DNA from: Paracoccus sanguinis
GTDB lineage: Bacteria; Pseudomonadota; Alphaproteobacteria; Rhodobacterales; Rhodobacteraceae
Length of the DNA stretch: 64,000 bases
NCBI RefSeq assembly: GCF_900106665.1
Contig: NZ_FNNA01000002.1
Coordinates: forward strand, 744,001-808,000
Direction: 5' to 3'
Positions 25,799 through 34,100 of this stretch are shown piece after piece (within the stretch, counting starts at the first letter, position 1; the number at the start of each line of letters is the position of its first letter). Both the position numbers and the translations under genes were made by a program. Below the pieces are notes generated by a model that searched no databases, was not told where the DNA came from, and was given only the letters and a program-made list of their open reading frames with translations.

Positions 25799-26490
25799 CA
25801 GCTGTCCTCGATCTGGCGCGAGAGGATGGTCGAGAACTCGTCGGCAAACGCCTCGTGCGCGCCGGTGATGCGGTCGGCGTCGGTGGCGAGCTTGTTGTAG
25901 AACACCACCGCCGGGATCGCGGCGAGCAGGCCCAGCGCAGTCGCTACCAGCGCCTCGGCGATGCCGGGGGCGACCACGGCCAGGCTGGTGTTCTGGCTGA
26001 GCGCGATCCCCTCGAACGCGGTCTTGATCCCCCAGACGGTGCCGAAGAGCCCGATGAACGGCGCGGTCGAGCCTACCGTGGCAAGGAACGGCAACCCGCG
26101 GGTCAGGCGGTCGTTCTCGCGGTTGATGGCGACCGACATGGCCCGGTCGATGCGCGACGAGGCGCCGGGGATCAGCGCCCCGTCATCCTTCTGCGAGCGC
26201 CGCCACTCGGTCATGCCGGCGGTGAACACCCGCTCGGCGGCGCCGCGGGCGCGGCCGTTCATGCGGTCGAAGATGTCGTCGAGCGGCTCGCCCGACCAGA
26301 AGCGGCGGTCGAAGCCCGCGGTGTCGCGGCGGGTCGCGGTCTGCACCAGCAGCTTCTGGATGATGATCGTCCAGGACCAGACCGAGGCCAGCACCAGCAG
26401 CACCATGACGATCTTGACCGTCAGCGTGGCGCGCAGGAACAGCGCGATCAGCGAGAAATCGGTGGGCGCGCCGAGAGCGACGGTGTCCAT
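25798..26490 (-). CDS. tolQ: Tol-Pal proton-channel subunit TolQ
   Basis: The product is 230 residues from ATG 26490. It is a MotA/TolQ/ExbB protein with a first helix at about 18-40, a cytoplasmic loop with helices (RARGAAERVFTAGMTEWRR), and two C-terminal helices with the conserved GLFGTVWGIKTAFEGIAL and VVAPGIAEALVATALGLLAAIPAV segments (quoted in family fragments). It forms the stator channel with TolR. It is preceded by 154 nt containing an inverted repeat (26583-26597), then by ybgC. Confidence 0.95.
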   Translation of the reverse strand: MDTVALGAPTDFSLIALFLRATLTVKIVMVLLVLASVWSWTIIIQKLLVQTATRRDTAGFDRRFWSGEPLDDIFDRMNGRARGAAERVFTAGMTEWRRSQKDDGALIPGASSRIDRAMSVAINRENDRLTRGLPFLATVGSTAPFIGLFGTVWGIKTAFEGIALSQNTSLAVVAPGIAEALVATALGLLAAIPAVVFYNKLATDADRITGAHEAFADEFSTILSRQIEDS

Positions 26491-26582
26491 GCGGTCTGTC
26501 CCCTTGCCATGGGCCGGGCGGTCGGATGACCGCGCGATGGGCGGCGTTTTGCCGCAAGAGGGTCGCGGAAGGCCAGCCTTGG

Positions 26583-26597
26583 CGCAACACAGTTGCG
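26583..26597. promoter_or_regulatory. Inverted repeat upstream of tolQ
   Basis: CGCAAC and GTTGCG are exact 6-bp arms separated by ACA, in the 154-nt gap between ybgC and tolQ. It could be an operator or a small RNA hairpin in the tolQ leader. No known motif is recognised. Confidence 0.3.
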
Positions 26598-26644
26598 TGC
26601 GGGGGACGCCGCGTCGGCGGCACACCGCTGCCGCGGGGCGCCCC

Positions 26645-27070
26645 TCAGACCCCCAGCGCCGCGGCGACGGCGGCGGGCGGGCGCTGCGGGCGCATGACCG
26701 ACAAATCCACGCAGACCAGCGTCACGCGGGCAGTGAACAGCACCGTGCCGTCACGCTCGACCGACTGGTCGAGCAGCATCCGCGGCCCGTCCAGCCCCAC
26801 CGGCCGGGTGACGACCTCGAGCAGGTCGTCGAAGCGGCCGGGGCGCAGATAGTCGGCCTCGACCCGGCGGACGACGAAGCCCAGCCCGTGCTCGGCATAA
26901 AGCCGGCTCTGGTCCACGCCCGCCGCGCGCAGCCACTCGCTGCGGCCCCGCTCGATGAACTTGAGGTAGTTGGCGTAATAGACCACCTGCCCGAGGTCGG
27001 TGTCCTCGTAATAGACGCGGACGGAAAGGCGATGGGCCGAGGGGGTCGTGGTGGGGGTCGTGTCGGACAT
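26645..27070 (-). CDS. ybgC: Tol-Pal-associated acyl-CoA thioesterase YbgC
   Basis: The product is 141 residues, a hot-dog fold thioesterase of the 4HBT/YbgC class. The active-site region is RVYYEDTDLGQVVYYANYLKF (cited by parts: YYEDTDLG with the catalytic Asp, VVYYANYLKFIERGR). It hydrolyses short or long acyl-CoA thioesters and is the conserved first gene of the Tol-Pal cluster, though not essential for Tol function. The start at 27070 follows the family; the frame upstream is open but contains the dispersed repeat element at 27121-27154. Confidence 0.92.
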   Translation of the reverse strand: MSDTTPTTTPSAHRLSVRVYYEDTDLGQVVYYANYLKFIERGRSEWLRAAGVDQSRLYAEHGLGFVVRRVEADYLRPGRFDDLLEVVTRPVGLDGPRMLLDQSVERDGTVLFTARVTLVCVDLSVMRPQRPPAAVAAALGV

Positions 27071-27120
27071 GACCCGCCCTAAACCACGCCCCACGTGGGG
27101 TGGCAAGCACCCGCCCCTCC

Positions 27121-27154
27121 CCTCGGGCTGGACCCAAATATCCCCGCCGGAGGC
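27121..27154 (-). repeat. Dispersed GGATATTT element, copy A
   Basis: On the minus strand this 34-bp sequence contains GGGGATATTTGGGTCCAG followed by CCCGAGG. It is identical, base for base, to copy B at 30591-30624 on the plus strand. It lies between the hypothetical gene at 27200 and ybgC, just upstream of the ybgC start. Function unknown. Confidence 0.85.
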
Positions 27155-27199
27155 AGCCGACCTGACCACCCGCGCAGCCGCCGCCCGAACGCGCCGCGC

Positions 27200-27766
27200 C
27201 TACATCCGCGCCGCGAGCCGCAGCGCGTGCGCCGGGTCCGTCGCCGCCAGCGGCAGAAGCGGGTCGTAGGCCGCCCGGATCAGCGCCGCGAGGTCGGGCG
27301 TGGGGGTGACGTGGGCCGCAAAGCTCAGCAGGGCGTTGACCGCCACGTCCTCGGCCAGCGCCGCGGGATGGGCGCCCGCCAGCGCCCCGCCGAGGCGCAG
27401 GAAGCTCAGGCAGGCGCGGATGCCGCCGTCCGCGTCGAAGCGCAGCAGGCGGTAGCGGTCGGCGCCCCCCTCGGCCAGCCGCGCGGGCAGCCCGGCCCGC
27501 CCGGTCAGCCGGTCGAGGTCGGGAAGCTCGGCCAGCTCCGCCCACTCGCGCACGGCAAAGACCATGAGGTTGGCGCCCATCTCGGGGTCGGTCTCGGCCA
27601 TCGGGTGCCGCGCATGGGCCAGTGCCGCCGCCATCGCGGCGCGGAACACCGTCAGCGAGGCATCGTCCAGCCCGAACACCACCGGCGCCACCGGCCGCCC
27701 CCACCGGGCGCACAGGAACTTGCCGTCCGCGCCGGTGAAGAGCGCCGCGATCTCGTCGGCCGTCAT
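27200..27766 (-). CDS. Hypothetical protein
   Basis: The product is 188 residues from ATG 27766 (a codon six residues further upstream can also start the frame). It is not recognised. It is Ala/Leu-rich, mostly helical by composition, with an opening FLCARWGRPVAPVVFGLDD and no signal peptide or membrane segment; the final part is leucine-alanine-rich (VNALLSFAAHVTP, LAALIRAAYDPLLP). Codon usage and composition match neighbouring genes, which supports that it is real. It lies 54 nt downstream of the glycolipid-binding-like gene and ends 46 nt before repeat copy A. Confidence 0.7.
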   Translation of the reverse strand: MTADEIAALFTGADGKFLCARWGRPVAPVVFGLDDASLTVFRAAMAAALAHARHPMAETDPEMGANLMVFAVREWAELAELPDLDRLTGRAGLPARLAEGGADRYRLLRFDADGGIRACLSFLRLGGALAGAHPAALAEDVAVNALLSFAAHVTPTPDLAALIRAAYDPLLPLAATDPAHALRLAARM

Positions 27767-27820
27767 CGCGCCCTGCCCCCTCACGCGCCCCGCCCCCTCA
27801 CGCGCCCTGCCTCGCAGCCG

Positions 27821-28393
27821 TCACGCCCCCGGCTCCGGCAGGCGGCGGAAGTAGCCCGGGTAGTCGCGCACCATCCCGTCCGCGTCGACGGGCAGCTCGG
27901 CGGTGAAGTGGCGGAACAGCCCCTCGTAGCGATAGCGGCCCTCGTCGAGGCAGGTGTAGCGCTGCGCCGCGCGGGTGGGGGCGAAGGCGCCCTCGATCTG
28001 GCAGGGCAGCGGGACATAGGCCACGGCGATCTCGGCCGACTGTCGGGCGGCGAGGCCGAGGCGCCGGATCGGCAGCGCGTTGGTGGCGGGCGTCACCCCG
28101 ATGTCGACGTCAAGGCAGCCGTCGAGCGCCGGGATCGCCGCCCCGGTCAGGGCGTCGATCCAGGCCCCCTGCCCGTCCGCCCGCAGCTTCAGCGCCGGGC
28201 CGCCGGTATAGCAGAGCCAGACCTCGCGGGTGGCGCCCGCGGCATCCGTGCGGACCCGGTAATGCGCGCCGTAGAGGCTGCCGCGCTGTCCCGCCACCAC
28301 CCCGTCGAGCGTCAGCCCGTCCGGCCCGGTAGTGACGTCGCAATGGTCGAGCCCCTGCCCGTCCCAGCCGGTCCAGCGCAGTTGCCGCCGCAT
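27821..28393 (-). CDS. Putative glycolipid-binding family protein (PF06475-like)
   Basis: The product is 190 residues. The pattern RRQLRWTGWDGQGLDHCDV at the start, then GAWIDALTGA, CLDVDIGVTPATNALPIRRLGL and RYRYEGLFRHFTAELPVDADGMVRDYPGYFRRL (cited by fragments), is that of the putative glycolipid-binding family (formerly DUF1089). The family has a beta-barrel fold and no firm biochemical role. No signal peptide is present. It is 20 nt downstream of scoB in the leftward direction and probably co-transcribed. Confidence 0.75.
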   Translation of the reverse strand: MRRQLRWTGWDGQGLDHCDVTTGPDGLTLDGVVAGQRGSLYGAHYRVRTDAAGATREVWLCYTGGPALKLRADGQGAWIDALTGAAIPALDGCLDVDIGVTPATNALPIRRLGLAARQSAEIAVAYVPLPCQIEGAFAPTRAAQRYTCLDEGRYRYEGLFRHFTAELPVDADGMVRDYPGYFRRLPEPGA

Positions 28394-28413
28394 GAGCCGC
28401 CCCTCCCAGCCGC

Positions 28414-29043
28414 TTACGAGACGATGGTCGCCTCGGTCGCGGCGCGCAGCTCGGCCTCGGTCACGCCGTCGGCGCATTCGACGATCCTGAGCCCGCCCGG
28501 CACCACGTCGAGCACGCCGAGGTTGGTGATGATCCGGTCCACCACGCCCTTGCCGGTCAGCGGCAGGGTGCAGGCGCGCAGCACCTTGGATTCGCCCGCC
28601 TTGTTGGTGTGGTCCATCACCACCACCACGCGGCCGACGCCGGCGACGAGGTCCATCGCCCCGCCCATGCCCTTGACCAGCTTGCCGGGGATCATCCAGT
28701 TGGCGAGGTCGCCGTTCTCGGCCACCTCCATCGCGCCGAGGATGGCCATGGCGATCTTGCCGCCGCGGATCATCGCGAAGCTCTGGGCGCTGTCGAAATA
28801 GGCCGAGTGCGGCAGTTCGGTGATGGTCTGCTTGCCGGCGTTGATGAGGTCGGCGTCCTCCTCGCCCTCGTAGGGGAAGGGGCCCATGCCGAGCATCCCG
28901 TTCTCGGACTGCAGCGTGACGTGCACCCCCTCGGGGATGTAGTTCGACACCAGCGTCGGGATGCCGATCCCGAGGTTGACGTACCAGCCGTCCTGCAGCT
29001 CCTGCGCGGCCCGCGCCGCCATCTGGTTGCGGTCCCAGGCCAT
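28414..29043 (-). CDS. scoB: 3-oxoacid CoA-transferase subunit B
   Basis: The product is 209 residues, the beta subunit of a family I CoA-transferase. The active-site glutamate lies in [19 protein letters not shown] (SENG motif near 46-49). Other landmarks are [12 protein letters not shown] and [12 protein letters not shown]. With subunit A it transfers CoA from succinyl-CoA (or a similar donor) to acetoacetate or another 3-oxoacid. The start overlaps the scoA stop by 1 nt. Confidence 0.92.
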   Translation of the reverse strand: MAWDRNQMAARAAQELQDGWYVNLGIGIPTLVSNYIPEGVHVTLQSENGMLGMGPFPYEGEEDADLINAGKQTITELPHSAYFDSAQSFAMIRGGKIAMAILGAMEVAENGDLANWMIPGKLVKGMGGAMDLVAGVGRVVVVMDHTNKAGESKVLRACTLPLTGKGVVDRIITNLGVLDVVPGGLRIVECADGVTEAELRAATEATIVS

Positions 29044-29774
29044 CAGGCGTTCCCCCCGTTCGTCGCCGCCGCGGCCTCGGGCCGCTTCCTCACCGTGCGC
29101 TGTTCGATGCGTTTCTCGTGCTGGCCCTGGATCAGCCGGTGGACGTAGATCCCCGGCAGGTGGACGTGATCGGGGTCGAGCGAACCGGCGGGCACGATCT
29201 CCTCGACCTCGACCACGCAGATGCGGCCGCAGGTCGCCGCCGGCACGTTGAAGTTCCGCGCCGTCTTGCGGAACACGAGGTTGCCGGTCTCGTCGGCCTT
29301 CCAAGCCTTGACGATCGAGAGGTCCGTGACGATCCCGCGCTCGAGGATGTAGTCCTCGCCGTCGAAATTCTTGACCTCTTTGCCCTCGGCGATGACCGTC
29401 CCCACCCCGGTCTTGGTGTAGAAGCCGGGGATGCCGGCGCCGCCGGCGCGCATCCGCTCGGCCAGCGTGCCCTGCGGGTTGAACTCGAGTTCCAGCTCGC
29501 CCGAGAGATACTGGCGCATGAACTCGGCGTTCTCGCCCACGTACGAGGACTGCATCTTGGCGATCTGCTTGCTGTCGAGCAGGATGCCGAGGCCGAACCC
29601 GTCCACGCCGCAGTTGTTCGACGCGATGGTGAGGTTCTTCACCCCCGCCTTGTGGATCGCGGCAATCAGCAGCTCGGGGATGCCGCAGAGGCCGAAGCCG
29701 CCCGCGGCGATGGACATCCCGTCCTTGAGCACCCCCTCGAGTGCTGCGTCGGCGTTGTCGTAGATCTTCTGCAT
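29043..29774 (-). CDS. scoA: 3-oxoacid CoA-transferase subunit A
   Basis: The product is 243 residues, the alpha subunit: [30 protein letters not shown] and [17 protein letters not shown] are conserved landmarks. It forms a heterodimer or heterotetramer with scoB and works in ketone body and polyhydroxybutyrate-derived acetoacetate use. The C-terminal 15 residues ([14 protein letters not shown]) are low complexity. Substrate could also be 3-oxoadipate, but no aromatic-catabolism genes are nearby. Confidence 0.92.
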   Translation of the reverse strand: MQKIYDNADAALEGVLKDGMSIAAGGFGLCGIPELLIAAIHKAGVKNLTIASNNCGVDGFGLGILLDSKQIAKMQSSYVGENAEFMRQYLSGELELEFNPQGTLAERMRAGGAGIPGFYTKTGVGTVIAEGKEVKNFDGEDYILERGIVTDLSIVKAWKADETGNLVFRKTARNFNVPAATCGRICVVEVEEIVPAGSLDPDHVHLPGIYVHRLIQGQHEKRIEQRTVRKRPEAAAATNGGNA

Positions 29775-29922
29775 GGCCCCCCGCCTGTCCCCAAATCCCG
29801 GTCACGCCCGGTTCTGCACGGGGGGAAAGGGCGTGTCAACGCAGCGTCACTTAGGCGATGGGGGGCGAGGGGGCGCGCACGTCGGGGGCACCCTGCGGGT
29901 CGGGCGGTGGCCCGGGCAGGCG

Positions 29923-29952
29923 CGCCCCGCCGCGGCGTCGGGCGGCGGGGCG
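29923..29952. terminator. GC-rich hairpin after the MliC-like gene
   Basis: CGCCCCGCCG pairs with CGGCGGGGCG (10 bp, 10-nt loop) 19 nt past the stop of the MliC-like gene on the minus strand. There is no U tract, so it may be a weak terminator or a stabilising 3' hairpin ahead of scoAB. Confidence 0.4.
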
Positions 29953-29970
29953 GATGGTGCGGCGGGGGCC

Positions 29971-30408
29971 TCAGTTCGAGGCGGTGCAGTCCTCGAGCAC
30001 CCGCTCTTCCTTGCCGTTGGTCGTGGCGTAGAGATCGGCCGAGTCGCCCTTGGTCACCAGCTCGTAGGTGTAGTCGGGGTTGATGGCGGTGTAGCGCGCG
30101 CCCGACGCCGAGACGGCGATCTGCATCGGGATCAGCTCGTCCTGCTGGAGGATGGTGGCGAAGCTCGACCCGCCGGCGGTGTTCACGAACACCGCGTGCA
30201 GGATCTTGTTGCCGGCGCAGGCGTAGCTGACCGCCTCGATGCTGTCGCCCGGCGCCGGTTCGGTCGAGGGCGGGGTGGTGGCAGCCGGGGCGGCCGCCGC
30301 GGCGGGGGCGGCAGGCGCGGCGGCGGGCGCGGCTTTGGGCGCAGGGGTTTCGGCCAGCGCAGGCGCGGCGGCGCAGAGCGCGGCGAGGATCAGGGCAGAA
30401 GTCCGCAT
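29971..30408 (-). CDS. MliC-like secreted protein (C-type lysozyme inhibitor family)
   Basis: The product is 145 residues. A signal peptide (MRTSALILAALCAAAPALAE, cleavage about 19) is followed by a Pro/Ala-rich spacer of about 35 residues and a MliC-like beta-barrel domain: VSYACAGNKILHAVFVN with the first Cys, ASGARYTAINPDYTYELVTKGDSADLY and a final Cys near DCTASN. No lipobox is present, so it is periplasmic rather than membrane-bound. In characterised members this domain inhibits C-type lysozyme; here that is inference. Confidence 0.75.
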   Translation of the reverse strand: MRTSALILAALCAAAPALAETPAPKAAPAAAPAAPAAAAAPAATTPPSTEPAPGDSIEAVSYACAGNKILHAVFVNTAGGSSFATILQQDELIPMQIAVSASGARYTAINPDYTYELVTKGDSADLYATTNGKEERVLEDCTASN

Positions 30409-30460
30409 GTGATATCCCTTTCAGGGTTGCGCGTTCCCCTTGAGGGGTAGGCCGAGCCAC

Positions 30461-30546
30461 CGCCACGGACAACCCGCCCGGCGGCACGATGGCGTGAGGC
30501 GCCCGCCACGGACAACCCGCCCGGCGGCACGATGGCGTGAGGCGCC
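30461..30546. repeat. 43-bp perfect tandem duplication
   Basis: Positions 30461-30503 and 30504-30546 are identical, followed by four more matching bases. Each unit includes CGCCACGGACAACCCGCC near its start and GGCACGATGGCGTGAGG near its end. It lies upstream of the MliC-like gene. The perfect identity points to a recent slippage or unequal exchange event. Confidence 0.95.
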
Positions 30547-30590
30547 CGCCGCGCGCAGCCCCGACCGGCGCGCGGGTGGCGCGGGCAGGA

Positions 30591-30624
30591 GCCTCCGGCG
30601 GGGATATTTGGGTCCAGCCCGAGG
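30591..30624 (+). repeat. Dispersed GGATATTT element, copy B
   Basis: This copy contains GGGGATATTTGGGTCCAG and CCCGAGG and is an exact 34-bp inverted copy of the element at 27121-27154. It lies about 100 nt beyond the end of topA. Confidence 0.85.
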
Positions 30625-30724
30625 CGGGCGCGGCGCGCCGTCCCGGCGGGGCGGGTTGGCGGGCGCCTTGGGGGATGTCAGGCCGTGGGAGGGGGCGCGG
30701 GGCGCCCCGCTCGGGGATCGGCGG

Positions 30725-33532
30725 TCAGTCGGCGGGGTCGGCGGGTTTGGCCGCCTTGGGCTTGGCGGCGGGCTTGGCCTTGGTCGCGGATTTGGCGGCG
30801 GGCTTCTTCGCCGCGGCCTTGACCGGCGCCGCATCCTCTGCGGCATCCGACGTGGCCGCCGCCTTGCCGGCCGCCGGCTTCTTCGCGGCGGCCTTGGCCG
30901 TCCCGGCTTTCGCCGTGGTCTTCTTGGCCGCAGGCTTCTTCGCCGCACCAGCCTTCGTTGTGCTGGCCTTCGCCGCCGGCTTCTTCGCCGCCGCCTTGCG
31001 CGGCGCCTTGCCGCCCTTCGCCGCCTTCGCCGCGATCAGCTCCAGCGCCGCCTCGAGCGTCACCGCCTCGGGCGCCATGTCGCGCGGCAGGGTGGCGTTG
31101 ACCTTGCCCCACTTGACGTAAGGCCCGAACCGGCCATTCAGCACCTGCACCGGCCCGCCGTCCGGGTGCTCGCCCAGTTCCGCCAGCGGCGCCGCCGCCG
31201 GCGCCCGCCCGCGCGAGGCCTTCTGCGCCAGCACCTCGACCGCGCGGTTCATGCCGATGGTGAACACCTCGTCCACCTCGGGCAGGTTGGCGTATTTCGA
31301 CCCGTGCTTGACGAACGGCCCGTATCGCCCGATCCCGGCCTCGACCACCACCCCGTCCTCGGGGTGCGGGCCGATCTCGCGCGGCAGGTCCAGCAGCATC
31401 AGCGCCCGCTCGAGGTCGACGCCCGCCGCCTCCCACCCCTTGGGGATCGAGGCGCGCGGCGGCTTCGGCACCTCGGCCGTCGCCTCGCCGCGCTGGACGT
31501 AAGGTCCGAAGCGGCCGTTCCGCAGGCTGATCTCGCGGCCCTCGGGATCGGTGCCCAGCACCGCGTCGCCCAGCGCCTCGCCCTCGGGGCCCGACAGCGG
31601 CCGGGTGTAGCGGCACTCGGGGTAGTTCGAGCAGCCGATGAACGCCCCGCCCGAGCGCGCCGTCTTGAGGTTCAGCCGCCCGCGGTGGCAGAGCGGACAT
31701 TCGCGCGGATCGCCCCCGTCCGCCCGCGGCGGGTAGAGATGCGGCGCCAAGGCCTCGTCGATCGCCGTCAGCACCTCGGAGATGCGCAGCTCGCTCGTCC
31801 CCGCCAGCGCCGCGGTGAAGTCGCGCCAGAACCGCCGCAGCACCTCGCGGTACTCGCGCGAGCCGGACGAGATGTCGTCGAGCTCGCCCTCCATGTCGGC
31901 GGTGAAGTCGTATGAGACGTAGCGCGGGAAGTACTTGGTCAGGAAGATGGTGACGAGCCGCCCCTTATCCTCGGGGATCAGCCGGTTCTTGTCCTTGCGC
32001 ACATAGTCGCGGTCCTGGATCGTGGTGACGATCGAGGCATAGGTCGAGGGCCGGCCGATGCCGAGCTCCTCCATCCGCTTGACCAGCGTCGCCTCGGTAT
32101 AGCGCGGCGGGGGCTGGGTGAAATGCTGGCGGCCCAGCACGGCGCGGGCGGCGTCGGCGACCAGCCCCTCGGACCCGGCGTCGAGCTCCCCCGCGAAGCC
32201 GCCCGCGACCTTGGCCGCGGGCTCGCCCTGGGCAATCTGCGGCAGGCGGGCGCTGTCCTCGCCGTCCTCGCCGTCGTCGTGGCCCTGGTCATAGACCCGA
32301 AGGAACCCGTCGAAGAGCATCACCTGACCGGTCGCGCGCAGCCCCACCTGGCCGTCGGCCGAGCCGATCTCGACGGTGGTGCGCTCCATCCGCGCGGCCT
32401 CCATCTGACTCGCCAGCGTGCGCTTCCAGATCAGGTCGTAAAGGCGCTTCTGCTCGGGCTCGGCCGACAGCTTGTCGGGCGAGCGCATCATGTCGGTCGG
32501 ACGGATGCACTCATGCGCCTCTTGCGCGTTCTTGGCCTTGTTCTTGTACATCCGCGGCGAGGCCGGCAGGTAGTCCGCCCCGAACCGCGCCTTGATCGCA
32601 TCGCGGGCGGCCATCACCGCCTCGGGCGCCATGTCGATCCCGTCGGTCCGCATGTAGGTGATGTAGCCCGCCTCATAGAGCCGCTGGGCCGCGCCCATGC
32701 AGGCCTTGGCGCCCATGCCGAGCTTGCGCGACGCCTCTTGCTGCAGGGTCGAGGTCATGAACGGCGGCCACGGGTTGCGGCTCGCGGGTTTCGAGGCGAC
32801 CGAGGTCACGGTCAGGTCGCGGCTTTCCACCGCGGCCACCGCAAGCGCGGCGCGTTCGGCGTCGGCGAGGTCGAACCGCTCGAGCTTCTTGCCGGCGTAG
32901 CTGACCAGTTGCGCCTGATAGGGCGCCCCCGAGGGCGTGGCGAGCGCGGCGTGGACGGACCAGTATTCGCGGGCCCGGAACGCCTCGATCTCCATCTCGC
33001 GGTCGACGATGATGCGCAGCGCCACCGACTGCACCCGCCCCGCCGAGCGCGAGCCGGGCAGCTTGCGCCACAGCACCGGCGAGAGGTTGAAGCCGACGAG
33101 GTAATCCAGCGCCCGGCGGGCCAGATAGGCGTCGACCAGCGGCTGGTCGATCTCGCGCGGGTGGGCCATCGCCTCGGTCACGGCGCTCTTGGTGATGGCG
33201 TTGAAGGTGACGCGGCTCACCTGCGCCTTCTTCAGCGACGACGCCAGCGCCTCCTTGAGGTGCCACGAGATCGCCTCGCCCTCGCGGTCGGGGTCGGTGG
33301 CGAGGATCAGGTTCGGGTCGCGGGCGAGCGCATCCTTGATCGCCTTGACGTGCTTCTTCGAGTCCGCCGCGACCTCCCACGTCATGGCGAAATCGGCGTC
33401 GGTATCGACCGAGCCGTCCTTGGGCGGCAGGTCGCGGACGTGACCGAACGAGGCCAGGACGGTGTAGTCGTCGCCCAGATACTTGTTGATCGTCTTGGCC
33501 TTGGCGGGGGATTCGACGACGACGACGGGCAT
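30725..33532 (-). CDS. topA: DNA topoisomerase I
   Basis: The product is 935 residues, a type IA topoisomerase. The TOPRIM domain opens with VVVESPAKAKTINKYLG and holds the ATDPDREGEAISW acidic motif near 115; the active-site Tyr is in YITYMRTDG near 300. A Cys4 zinc motif (CPLCHRGRLN, CSNYPECRYT) starts near 595 and is followed by several C-terminal repeats with FGPYV(K/Q) cores. The last about 90 residues are a Lys/Ala/Pro-rich, histone H1-like tail that probably adds DNA affinity. It relaxes negative supercoils. Monocistronic, leftward. Confidence 0.97.
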   Translation of the reverse strand: MPVVVVESPAKAKTINKYLGDDYTVLASFGHVRDLPPKDGSVDTDADFAMTWEVAADSKKHVKAIKDALARDPNLILATDPDREGEAISWHLKEALASSLKKAQVSRVTFNAITKSAVTEAMAHPREIDQPLVDAYLARRALDYLVGFNLSPVLWRKLPGSRSAGRVQSVALRIIVDREMEIEAFRAREYWSVHAALATPSGAPYQAQLVSYAGKKLERFDLADAERAALAVAAVESRDLTVTSVASKPASRNPWPPFMTSTLQQEASRKLGMGAKACMGAAQRLYEAGYITYMRTDGIDMAPEAVMAARDAIKARFGADYLPASPRMYKNKAKNAQEAHECIRPTDMMRSPDKLSAEPEQKRLYDLIWKRTLASQMEAARMERTTVEIGSADGQVGLRATGQVMLFDGFLRVYDQGHDDGEDGEDSARLPQIAQGEPAAKVAGGFAGELDAGSEGLVADAARAVLGRQHFTQPPPRYTEATLVKRMEELGIGRPSTYASIVTTIQDRDYVRKDKNRLIPEDKGRLVTIFLTKYFPRYVSYDFTADMEGELDDISSGSREYREVLRRFWRDFTAALAGTSELRISEVLTAIDEALAPHLYPPRADGGDPRECPLCHRGRLNLKTARSGGAFIGCSNYPECRYTRPLSGPEGEALGDAVLGTDPEGREISLRNGRFGPYVQRGEATAEVPKPPRASIPKGWEAAGVDLERALMLLDLPREIGPHPEDGVVVEAGIGRYGPFVKHGSKYANLPEVDEVFTIGMNRAVEVLAQKASRGRAPAAAPLAELGEHPDGGPVQVLNGRFGPYVKWGKVNATLPRDMAPEAVTLEAALELIAAKAAKGGKAPRKAAAKKPAAKASTTKAGAAKKPAAKKTTAKAGTAKAAAKKPAAGKAAATSDAAEDAAPVKAAAKKPAAKSATKAKPAAKPKAAKPADPAD

Positions 33533-33710
33533 GGGGCTCTCCGGGGGACGATTCGGGCGGGGAACATGGGCACCCCGGCGGGGGGTGTCAACGCCGGCCC
33601 CTGCGGCGGCCTTGGAGCCAGAGGCGGGTGGGGCGCACCTTTCTGGCGCAAGGACCCGCGGGGGAGTCTCTGGCCGGAGACGGGGGCGGCGGCCGCCGGC
33701 GGGCCGCGGA

Positions 33711-34100
33711 TCAGGGCGCGGCGGGGACGCTCAGCTCGACCAGATTGCCGTCGGGATCACGCAGATAGACCGAGGTCAGCGGCCCCTGCGCCCCGGTCCG
33801 CGGCACCGGCCCGAGTTCGACGGCCAGCCCGGCTGCGGCGAGATGCGCGGAGAGGTCCGCCACGTCGCCCTCGACCAGAAAACACAGGTCGGCGCTGCCG
33901 GGGCGGGGGTGGGCGGCATGGGGGGCGATCTCGGCGCCGGCCTGATGCAGGTTGATCTTCTGGCCCCCGAAGGCCAGCGCCACCCGCCCCTCGCCGAAGC
34001 GGACCCGCGTCATCCCGAGCGCCTCATAGAACGCAACCGTGGCCTCGATGTCGGTCACGGTCAGCACCAGGTGGTCGAGCGCCCGCACCCGCAGGGGCAT
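33711..34100 (-). CDS. VOC (glyoxalase/bleomycin-resistance) family protein
   Basis: The product is 129 residues with the vicinal oxygen chelate fold: LDHLVLTVTDIEATVAFYEALGM at the start (first His metal ligand), KINLHQAG (second His region) and TSVYLRDPDGNLVELS at the end (metal Glu). Such proteins bind a divalent metal and act on small electrophiles or as resistance proteins; the substrate is unknown. The start overlaps the fpr stop by 1 nt, so it is translated with fpr. Confidence 0.88.
   Translation of the reverse strand: MPLRVRALDHLVLTVTDIEATVAFYEALGMTRVRFGEGRVALAFGGQKINLHQAGAEIAPHAAHPRPGSADLCFLVEGDVADLSAHLAAAGLAVELGPVPRTGAQGPLTSVYLRDPDGNLVELSVPAAP

Larger units (their letters stand above)
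30409..30724. other. Intergenic region with tandem repeat and dispersed element
   Basis: A 316-nt gene-free stretch between topA (stop at 30725) and the MliC-like gene. It holds the two 43-nt tandem copies at 30461-30546 and repeat copy B at 30591-30624. No convincing reading frame is seen: the open frames here are arginine/proline-rich products of high GC. Confidence 0.6.
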
